A stretch of DNA of 64,000 bases from Bradyrhizobium amphicarpaeae (lineage in GTDB: Bacteria > Pseudomonadota > Alphaproteobacteria > Rhizobiales > Xanthobacteraceae), in assembly GCF_002266435.3 (NCBI RefSeq), contig NZ_CP029426.2, positions 868,001 through 932,000 of the forward strand, written 5' to 3'. The notes under the pieces are model-generated. The model worked only from the letters and a program-made list of their open reading frames with translations, did no database searches and was not told the origin of the DNA. The translations under genes and the position numbers were made by a program. Positions 57,759-64,000 of the stretch are shown piece by piece (position 1 is the first letter of the stretch; every line of letters begins with the position of its first letter).

Positions 57759-59696
57759 TTGAACGGCGTCACCCCCGACCCGTCAGACCCGATCCGCAAC
57801 AGCGATGCTCTGTCGCGGCTGAAGCTGGCGCAGGCCCTCGATCGGGCCATTTATGCCATCGCGTGGGAACGTGCCTGGCCGATTTTGGCGCGGCTTCTGA
57901 CCGTCGTCGGCCTGTTCCTGGTGGTGTCCTGGGCCGGCCTCTGGCTGGCGCTGCCGTTCCTGGCCCGTGCCATCGGTCTCGTCGTTTTTGCCGGCATCGC
58001 AATTGCCGTCCTTTTGCCCTTGATTCGCTTCCGCTGGCCGAGCCGCGAGGAGGCGCTCGCCCGGCTCGATCGCGGCTCCGGCATCCGTCACCGCCCGGCC
58101 ACGACGCTGACGGATACGCTGTCCTCGCAGGACCCGGTTGCACAGGCGCTGTGGCAGGCACAGCGCGAGCGTACGCTGGCCTCGCTCAAGCGCATCCGCG
58201 CCGGCCTGCCGCATCCCCGGCTGGCGCTGCATGATCCCTGGGCGCTGCGCGCGCTGGTCATGGTGATGCTGGTTGCGACGTTCTTCGCCGCCGGCGACGA
58301 GCGCGGAATGCGGCTCGGGGCCGCCTTCGACTGGAACGGCGTGCTGGCGCCGGCCAATGTTCGCGTCGATGCCTGGGTCACCCCGCCGCTCTACACCGGC
58401 AAGCCGCCGATCATCCTGTCGGCCGCCAACAAGGAGGCCGCGGCACTGCCGGCCTCCGGTCCGCTGGCCGTTCCGGCAGGCTCGACCCTGATCGTGCGCT
58501 CCTCCGGCGGCAGTCTGGATGTCGTCGTCTCCGGCGGCCTCAAGGAGGTCGCTCCCACCGAGGCCGCGCCGAAGGGCACCAACGAGAAGCATTTCACCAT
58601 CACCGCTGACGGCACCGCGCATGTCCGCGCGCCCTCCGGCCAGCCGCAATGGGCATTTGCGGCGACGCCGGACCATGCGCCGACCATCGCGCTCGCCAAG
58701 GATCCCGAGCGCCAGGCGCGCGGCGGGCTGCAGCTCTCCTACAAGATCGAGGACGATTACGGCGTCACCGGCGCGGATGCGCAGATTGCCCTGCGCCCCG
58801 CCGACGCCAAGGACGGCAGCAAGGATTCCGACGGCAAGGCCGCAGCCCGGCCGCTGTTCCAACCGCCGCAATTCCCGCTCGTGCTGCCGAACGCGCGCAC
58901 CCGCAACGGCGTCGGCCAGACCGTGAAGGACCTCAGCGAGGACCCCTATGCCGGCGCCGACGTCACACTGACGCTGACGGCCAAGGACGAGGCCGGCAAC
59001 GAGGCCAGGAGCGAACCCTTCAACATGCGCCTGCCCGAGCGTCTGTTCACCAACTCGCTCGCGCGCGCGCTGATCGAGCAGCGCCGCATCCTCGCGCTCG
59101 ACGCCAACAGGAATTCCGACGTCTACACCGCGCTCGACGCGCTGATGATCGCACCCGAATTGTTCACGCCGGATGCCGGCTGCTATCTCGGCCTCCGGAG
59201 CCTGGCGAGCCAGCTCGAGGCTGCCCGCACCGACGATGCGCTGCGCAACGTGGTGGCGAGCATGTGGGCCTTCGCGACGACCATCGAGGACGACGGCGTT
59301 GCCGGCAGCGTCAACGCCGCGCTGCGCTCGGCGCAGGACGCGCTCAAGGCGGCGCTGGAACGCGGCGCCAGCGAGGACGAGCTCAGGGTGCTGACGCAGA
59401 AGCTGCGCGAGGCCATGGCCGGCAAGGTGCGCGATCTCGCCCGGCGCGCCGAGCAAAATCCGCTCGGTGCCCGGCAGCCGTTCCCGGCGGAAGTCCAGCT
59501 CATCCTCGACAAGGCAGTCGAGCTGCGACAAAAGACCCAGAAGGCGACGCCCGAGCAGCTGGCGGATCTGGCGCAGCAGCAGGACGTCTTGCGCGAGCAG
59601 CTTCAGGCCTATCGGAAGTCGGCGAACAGCCGTGCCAACAAGGCGGGAGACGACAAGGCCAACCAGTTCACGCGGGACCGGAAATGCGGAAGCTAG
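57759..59696 (+). CDS. DUF4175/TIGR02302 family protein, N-terminal part
   Basis: Membrane protein of 645 residues, likely starting at TTG 57759 with GGAGAG just upstream. Hydrophobic helices lie at about 45-90 and 185-205. The rest is a large periplasmic-type region with YKIEDDYGVTGADAQIALRP, a landmark of the family. The C-terminal end is helical (LILDKAVELRQKTQKATPEQ). It stops at 59696, where family members continue without a break. The downstream frame at 59684 codes for the remaining C-terminal domain and overlaps by 13 bases. Confidence 0.82.
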   Translation: MNGVTPDPSDPIRNSDALSRLKLAQALDRAIYAIAWERAWPILARLLTVVGLFLVVSWAGLWLALPFLARAIGLVVFAGIAIAVLLPLIRFRWPSREEALARLDRGSGIRHRPATTLTDTLSSQDPVAQALWQAQRERTLASLKRIRAGLPHPRLALHDPWALRALVMVMLVATFFAAGDERGMRLGAAFDWNGVLAPANVRVDAWVTPPLYTGKPPIILSAANKEAAALPASGPLAVPAGSTLIVRSSGGSLDVVVSGGLKEVAPTEAAPKGTNEKHFTITADGTAHVRAPSGQPQWAFAATPDHAPTIALAKDPERQARGGLQLSYKIEDDYGVTGADAQIALRPADAKDGSKDSDGKAAARPLFQPPQFPLVLPNARTRNGVGQTVKDLSEDPYAGADVTLTLTAKDEAGNEARSEPFNMRLPERLFTNSLARALIEQRRILALDANRNSDVYTALDALMIAPELFTPDAGCYLGLRSLASQLEAARTDDALRNVVASMWAFATTIEDDGVAGSVNAALRSAQDALKAALERGASEDELRVLTQKLREAMAGKVRDLARRAEQNPLGARQPFPAEVQLILDKAVELRQKTQKATPEQLADLAQQQDVLREQLQAYRKSANSRANKAGDDKANQFTRDRKCGS

Positions 59697-60838
59697 TACC
59701 CGTGCCAGTCTTGAAGGCGATGTCGATCGCCTGCCTCGCCTTGCTGCTGGGAGGAGTCTCGCCTGCCGCTGCCCAGCTGGATCAGGATCCCGACGCGCTG
59801 CTCGACAGCGCGGAAAAGGCGATGCAGGAGGCCGGCGACAGCCTCAGGCAGAAGGAGTCCGGGAAGAGCCTGAGCAACCAGTCCGACGCCATCCAGAAGC
59901 TCGAGGAGTACAAGCGGGCGACGGAACGGAGCCAATCCTCCAGCCGTGATCGCAACGTCATCACGCAGCGCGATCTGGATGACCTGCTGCGGCAGATCGA
60001 GAAGGCGGCGCGCGAAGGCAATAAAGAGGCGGCTCAGCGCATGCTCGAGCAGCTCGCGCAGATCATGGAAAACCTCCAGATGGCGCAGCCCGGGCAATCC
60101 GGCGAGAGCGAGATGGAGCAGGCGCTGAACGAGCTCAGCGACATGATCCGCAAGCAGCAGCAATTGCGCGACAAGACTTTCAAGCAGGGCCAGGATTCCC
60201 GGCGCGAGCGCTCGCGCGGCAAGCCGCAGGGCGACCAGTCGATGTCGGACCTGCAGCAGGATCAGCAGTCGCTGCGTGACCGCTTGAAGAAGCTGCAGGA
60301 CGAGCTCGCCAAGCGCGGCCTCGCGCAAAAGGGACAAAAAGGCCAGAAGGGTCAGCAAGGTCAGAAAGGTCAGAAAGGCCAGCAGGGCGATCAGGGCCAG
60401 AGCGGCGATCAGGACGGCGATCAGGGTGATGACGACGGCAGCCTGGACGACGCCGACGGTGCCATGGGCGATGCCGGATCGAAGCTCGGCGATGGCAATG
60501 CCGATGGCGCCGTGGATTCGCAGGGCAAGGCCCTCGACGCGATGCGCAAGGGCGCGCAGAAGATGGCCGAGGCGATGCAGCAGGGCGATGGCGACGGGCA
60601 GGGCGATGGTCCCGGCAATCGGGCCGGCCGGCAGCAGAGCGGCGGCAATCAGACCGATCCGCTGGGACGTCCGCTGCACGGCCGCGACCTCGGCGACGAC
60701 TACACCGTCAAGATCCCCGGCGAGATCGACGCCCAGCGCGTCCGACGCATCCTCGAAGAACTCCGCCGCCGCCTCGGCGACAGCTCGCGCCCGCAGATCG
60801 AGCTCGATTACATCGAGCGGCTGCTGAAGGATTTTTGA
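59684..60838 (+). CDS. DUF4175/TIGR02302 family protein, C-terminal part (separate frame)
   Basis: A 384-residue product from ATG 59684. It starts with its own hydrophobic stretch resembling a signal peptide (VLKAMSIACLALLLGG, likely cleavage after SPAAA). A coiled-coil, Gln-rich region follows (RDLDDLLRQIEKAAREGNKE; AQRMLEQLAQIMENLQMAQP). A Gly/Gln/Lys tract follows, then the conserved tail VKIPGEIDAQRVRRILEELR with RRLGDSSRPQIELDYIERLL. The tail is that of full-length family members, so this is half of a split gene or a real second gene. Confidence 0.75.
   Translation: MRKLVPVPVLKAMSIACLALLLGGVSPAAAQLDQDPDALLDSAEKAMQEAGDSLRQKESGKSLSNQSDAIQKLEEYKRATERSQSSSRDRNVITQRDLDDLLRQIEKAAREGNKEAAQRMLEQLAQIMENLQMAQPGQSGESEMEQALNELSDMIRKQQQLRDKTFKQGQDSRRERSRGKPQGDQSMSDLQQDQQSLRDRLKKLQDELAKRGLAQKGQKGQKGQQGQKGQKGQQGDQGQSGDQDGDQGDDDGSLDDADGAMGDAGSKLGDGNADGAVDSQGKALDAMRKGAQKMAEAMQQGDGDGQGDGPGNRAGRQQSGGNQTDPLGRPLHGRDLGDDYTVKIPGEIDAQRVRRILEELRRRLGDSSRPQIELDYIERLLKDF
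60328..60428 (+). repeat. Low-complexity Gly-Gln-Lys coding repeat
   Basis: The DNA has degenerate short units of type GGxCAG/GGxCAAAAA encoding tandem G-Q-K and G-Q-Q triplets, then G-D-Q runs. It looks collagen-like in spacing. Such tracts can change length by slippage. Confidence 0.7.
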
Positions 60839-60859
60839 GGCGGACGCCACAAGCTCACT

Positions 60860-60960
60860 GTCATCGCCCGACTTGATCGGGCGATCCAGTACTCCGAGAC
60901 GGCTGTGATTCAATCGATAGGCTGCGGCGTACTGGATGCCCCGCCTTCGCGGGGCATGAC
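60860..60960. repeat. Composite palindromic repeat, copy 4
   Basis: Left half 60860-60891 begins GTCATCGCCCGA and ends ATCCAGTA. Right half 60930-60960 begins TACTGGATG and ends GGGGCATGAC. Each half contains its own hairpin (CGCCCGA..TCGGGCG and CCCCGC..GCGGGG). It fills the gap before cpdR, on the side of its 3' end. Confidence 0.82.
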
Positions 60961-60984
60961 AGCAGCATATGTGGCTCGTATCGC

Positions 60985-61362
60985 CTATGACCCCTTCTTC
61001 GCCGCCAGCGCGTCCGCCACGGCGATGCGGATGTCGGCGATCGAGAACGGTTTTGTCACGACGTCGTGCACCAGCGCATTGAGGTTGGAGGCGCGCTCGC
61101 GCTGGTCGGCAAAGCCGGTCATCAGCAGGATGGTCAAATCGGGAAAATCGCGGGCGGCGGAGAGCGCCAGCGCGATGCCGTCCATCACGGGCATCTGGAT
61201 GTCGGTGAGCAGCAGGTCGAACGCGCCGTCCTCGCGGGTCAGGATCTCCAGCGCTTCGGCGCCGTCCTGCGCGGTGACCGTTTCGTGCCCGTCCATGGCG
61301 ATGGCGCGCGCTACCAGCGTGCGCATCGAATCCTCGTCGTCAGCGATCAGGATCTTCGGCAT
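60985..61362 (-). CDS. cpdR: Cell-cycle response regulator CpdR
   Basis: Single-domain receiver of 125 residues. CpdR in Caulobacter and rhizobia controls ClpXP localisation and substrate priming. It has the Asp pair D8-D9, phospho-acceptor Asp54 in LLLTDIQMPVMDGIALAL and Lys in HDVVTKPFSIADIR. The whole protein, including DQRERASNLNALVHDVVTKP, matches CpdR closely. It is near ftsE and ftsX but not in their operon. Confidence 0.93.
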   Translation of the reverse strand: MPKILIADDEDSMRTLVARAIAMDGHETVTAQDGAEALEILTREDGAFDLLLTDIQMPVMDGIALALSAARDFPDLTILLMTGFADQRERASNLNALVHDVVTKPFSIADIRIAVADALAAKKGS

Positions 61363-61409
61363 GGCATCAACCTTCGGACCAAACTCCCGGGCGGCACCGG
61401 GCGGCGCGA

Positions 61410-62291
61410 TTATACGCTGCCGCCGGCAATGTCGCGCCGGTTGAAGAAGCGAACGTCGATATTGCGGCCTTCCGGCGGCGGCGAGGCGAGGCGGGAGCGG
61501 AAGAAGGCGCGCTCGCCGGGCTGCAGCACGGTCTGCTCCAGCACCGTATTCCAGGCGTAGATTTCCGCGCCTTGCGCGTCGCGCACCGCGAAGCGCAAGC
61601 GCGGGATATCGAGCGGCTTCTTGCCTTGGCCGACGATCACGCCCTCGATCACCAGCACCTGCTTACCGTCCACGGTCTCGTTGGACAGCTTCACGTCCCT
61701 GAAGGCGAGGCCGCGCAGGTTCACCTCTAGCCCGACCATCTTGTAGAAGGCCGCGGTCTGCGGCAGCAGCCGCACCATGTCGCCGCGCCAGATTACCAGC
61801 GCCAGCACCAGCGCGCCCATGGCGGCGCAGGCGGTCGGCAGGCCGAAATAGGATTTTTTGGGCGCAACATTGGTGACCGGACGGCTGACCCGCGCGCCGC
61901 GGCGGGGGAACAGGCCGCGGAACCAGGACTGGTGCTGCGCGCCCACGACCTCCTCCTCGGCTTCCCGGGCCGCCGCGGACCACTCGTCCTCGGTCTCATT
62001 GGGAGCCTCTTCCTCGGGCCAGTCACTGGCGATCGAGGGGCTGTCGACGACAGGCGCATTAGTGGCGCCATCGTCCTTGGCGTAGGAGTTCCACTGCTCG
62101 GCAAGGTCGGCTTGGTCGTCGGCCTGGCTGGCCGCGGCCATGGCCGGAACGGATGCCTCCTCGATGGCATCCTCGGCATGGGCGATCCAGGTCTCCTTGC
62201 AGCGGGAACAGCGGACTGCCCGTCCGTTCGCCCCAAGGCTCGCGAGCTTGATGGCGTAGGATGTCATACAATGGGGGCAGACGATATGCAT
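61410..62291 (-). CDS. MJ0042 zinc-ribbon/DUF3426 membrane protein
   Basis: A 293-residue protein from ATG 62291. The N-terminal zinc ribbon is Cys5-x2-Cys8 with Cys28-x2-Cys31 (MHIVCPHCMTSYAI; AVRCSRCKETW). An acidic linker follows, then one membrane helix (about residues 155-175) and a DUF3426 C-terminal domain (LEVNLRGLAFRDVKLSNETV). The N-terminal part is thus cytoplasmic and the C-terminal part periplasmic. It diverges from ftsE, a pairing seen in other alphaproteobacteria. The function is unknown. Confidence 0.9.
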   Translation of the reverse strand: MHIVCPHCMTSYAIKLASLGANGRAVRCSRCKETWIAHAEDAIEEASVPAMAAASQADDQADLAEQWNSYAKDDGATNAPVVDSPSIASDWPEEEAPNETEDEWSAAAREAEEEVVGAQHQSWFRGLFPRRGARVSRPVTNVAPKKSYFGLPTACAAMGALVLALVIWRGDMVRLLPQTAAFYKMVGLEVNLRGLAFRDVKLSNETVDGKQVLVIEGVIVGQGKKPLDIPRLRFAVRDAQGAEIYAWNTVLEQTVLQPGERAFFRSRLASPPPEGRNIDVRFFNRRDIAGGSV

Positions 62292-62452
62292 GGACGAGCC
62301 TCGACGATGACCCAGTCGCGCCGAACCGGGCACTCTGGATGCTACAAGGCGACCGTTAACGAACCGGAAACCATAACGGCGGCAAAACCCGTTGATCGCG
62401 CATGGCGGAGCGCTGCCATGCGACCCGCGCCCCCTCTCGAACGGAGCTGAAC

Positions 62453-63112
62453 TTGGTTCGGTTCGAAAATGTCGGATTGCGTTACGGTCTGGGGCCGGAG
62501 ATCCTGCGCGACCTCAGTTTCCAGATCCCGGCGCATTCCTTCCAGTTCCTCACCGGCCCCTCCGGTGCCGGCAAGACCTCGCTGCTGCGCCTGTTGTTCC
62601 TGTCGCACAGGCCGACGCGGGGCCTCGTCAATCTGTTCGGCCACGACATCTCGCAGCTCGGCAAGGACGAGATCGCCGATCTGCGCAAGCGCATCGGCAT
62701 CGTGCTGCAGGATTTCCGCCTGCTCGATCACATGACGACCTACGAGAACGTGGCGCTGCCGTTTCGCGTCATGGGCCGCAGCGAGTCGAGCTACCGCAAG
62801 GAGGTGATCGACCTGCTGCGCTGGGTCGGGCTCGGCGAGCGCATGGACGCGCTGCCGCCGATCCTGTCGGGCGGGGAGAAGCAGCGCGCGGCGATCGCGC
62901 GCGCCGTGATCTCGCGGCCGCAGCTGCTGCTCGCGGACGAGCCGACCGGCAGCGTCGACCCGACGCTGGGACGCCGCCTGTTGCGGCTGTTCATCGAGCT
63001 CAACAAATCGGGCACTGCGGTCATCATCGCGACCCACGACATCGGCCTGATGGACCAGTACGAGGCCCGCCGTCTCGTGCTGCATCAGGGACGGCTGCAC
63101 GTCTATGAATAG
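62453..63112 (+). CDS. ftsE: Cell division ATP-binding protein FtsE
   Basis: ATPase of 219 residues that, with FtsX, controls peptidoglycan hydrolases at the septum. TTG 62453 is preferred because GGAG lies seven bases upstream and the protein then begins at the usual place (VRFENVGLRYGLGPEILRDL). An ATG at 62402 lacks a site. Walker A GPSGAGKTSLL, Q-loop VLQDFRLLDHM, signature LSGGEKQRAAIARA and Walker B LLLADEPTGSVD are complete. It overlaps ftsX by eight bases. Confidence 0.96.
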   Translation: MVRFENVGLRYGLGPEILRDLSFQIPAHSFQFLTGPSGAGKTSLLRLLFLSHRPTRGLVNLFGHDISQLGKDEIADLRKRIGIVLQDFRLLDHMTTYENVALPFRVMGRSESSYRKEVIDLLRWVGLGERMDALPPILSGGEKQRAAIARAVISRPQLLLADEPTGSVDPTLGRRLLRLFIELNKSGTAVIIATHDIGLMDQYEARRLVLHQGRLHVYE

Positions 63113-64000
63113 GACCGACGAGCGCGGCGTGTTGGTCGACCTCGGACAGGAGCGTCCGCAGCTTCCGGCCAAGGCGCGCAACATGTCGCCGATCGTGCCG
63201 CGCGCTTCGATCCAGGGCCGCGCGCTGGTCGCCGTCGTCGCCATCATGACCTTCCTGGCGTCGATGACCACGGGCACGGTACTGCTGGTGAGCGCATCCG
63301 CCGCGGAATGGCAGTCGGACGTCGCAAGCGAGATCACCATCCAGGTTCGCCCGCAGGCCGGCCGCGATCTCGAACGCGACACCGCGGCGGTGACGGAAGC
63401 GATGCGCGCGCAAGCCGGAATCGTCGAGGTCAAGCCGTTCACCCGGGAGGAGAGCGGCAAGCTGCTCGAGCCCTGGCTCGGCACCGGGCTGTCGATGGAC
63501 GATCTGCCGGTGCCGCGCATGATCATCGCGCGCGTGCAACCCGGCACGCCGCTCGACCTCGGCGCCCTGCGCGCGCGTGTGACCCAAATCGCGCCAAGTG
63601 CCAGCATCGACGATCATCGCGCCTGGATCGAGCGGATGCGCTCGATGACCAACGCCACCGTGCTCGCCGGCCTCGGCATCCTTGCGCTCGTCATCGTCGC
63701 CACCATCATCTCGGTCTCGTTCGCGACCCGCGGCGCCATGGCGGCGAACCGTCCGATCGTCGAGGTGCTGCATTTCGTCGGCGCCGGAGACCGCTACATC
63801 GCCAATCACTTCCTGCGTCATTTCCTCAGGCTGGGCCTGGAGGGCGGCGTGATCGGCGGCGGCGCGGCGATGCTGGTGTTCGGCTTCTCCGAGTCGATCG
63901 CCGGCTGGTTTTCCGGCACCCCCGTCGGCGATCAGTTCGCCGCGCTGCTCGGCACCTTCTCGCTGCGGCCGTCCGGCTACATCGTGCTCGCGGTCCAGGC
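63105..64000 (+). CDS. ftsX: Cell division protein FtsX (3' end outside window)
   Basis: The membrane partner of FtsE. The frame runs from ATG 63105 to the window edge, about 298 codons. After a cytoplasmic tail the first helix is RALVAVVAIMTFLASMTTGT. The periplasmic domain follows to about residue 175 and includes TIQVRPQAGRDLERDTAAVT, then the second helix NATVLAGLGILALVIVATII. The last helices are partly present (LGLEGGVIGGGAAMLVFGF). The start lies eight bases inside ftsE. Confidence 0.94.
   Translation, partial: MNRTDERGVLVDLGQERPQLPAKARNMSPIVPRASIQGRALVAVVAIMTFLASMTTGTVLLVSASAAEWQSDVASEITIQVRPQAGRDLERDTAAVTEAMRAQAGIVEVKPFTREESGKLLEPWLGTGLSMDDLPVPRMIIARVQPGTPLDLGALRARVTQIAPSASIDDHRAWIERMRSMTNATVLAGLGILALVIVATIISVSFATRGAMAANRPIVEVLHFVGAGDRYIANHFLRHFLRLGLEGGVIGGGAAMLVFGFSESIAGWFSGTPVGDQFAALLGTFSLRPSGYIVLAVQ

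Overview
The window is a 64 kb chromosomal segment of an alphaproteobacterium, almost certainly Bradyrhizobium or a very close relative. The clearest marker is a TlpA-type thioredoxin of 221 residues with its WCVPC site at Cys107/Cys110, lying divergently from argH as in B. japonicum/diazoefficiens. Other markers fit: an Irr-like Fur protein next to an MddA-like methyltransferase, CpdR, an MJ0042/DUF3426 protein beside ftsEX, EcfG-type promoters, and many short palindromic intergenic repeats. The DNA is GC-rich, so long open frames appear on the strands opposite real genes; these were discarded. No rRNA, CRISPR array, prophage, transposase or complete insertion sequence was seen.

Left part (1-20 kb): the promoter-proximal part of a peptide-type ABC importer (minus strand), diverging from a TetR regulator. 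Next come two envelope proteins (a DUF3313 lipoprotein behind a promoter carrying an operator palindrome, then a DUF2147 protein), the Irr-like regulator behind an FNR/FixK-type box, a ToxR/CadC-type TPR regulator diverging from mddA, a GFA-family protein and small exported Cys-rich proteins. A two-component pair (7TM-DISM-like histidine kinase and NarL-type regulator) sits downstream of a 918-residue DUF2235 membrane hydrolase. An AraC regulator and small hypotheticals follow.

Middle (20-45 kb): tRNA-Leu(CAA) with a palindromic repeat array at its 3' side, dsbB, an AbrB-family transporter, then a TetR regulator with two operators in front of a four-gene set (two hotdog thioesterases, LrgA-like, LrgB). 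Next are a DsbA-like thioredoxin, an esterase, a trypsin-fold protein lacking the catalytic triad, and a complete six-gene set of M20 amidohydrolase plus peptide ABC importer. HAD hydrolase, dodecin, EamA transporter, GH16 glycosidase, HNH nuclease, NHL protein, flavin monooxygenase and AlkA-type glycosylase follow.

Right part (45-64 kb) is mostly housekeeping: gluQRS, a soluble hybrid kinase, YihY/BrkB, a HIG1 protein, PduO-type cobalamin adenosyltransferase, etfBA, 3-hydroxybutyryl-CoA dehydrogenase, tlpA divergent from argH-lptM-lysA, a 3-hydroxyisobutyrate dehydrogenase-like enzyme, a CMD-family protein, a DUF4175/TIGR02302 protein split in two overlapping frames, cpdR, the MJ0042 protein, ftsE and the start of ftsX (cut by the window edge).

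No wholly new system was proven. The most informative signals are regulatory sequences: operators, direct repeats, an FNR/FixK-type box and two EcfG-type promoters. Others are the LrgAB-plus-thioesterase operon, a conserved-looking pseudoprotease, the split DUF4175 gene, and a composite palindromic repeat family present in four full copies. All function calls rest on reading motifs and remembered families; no database search was run.
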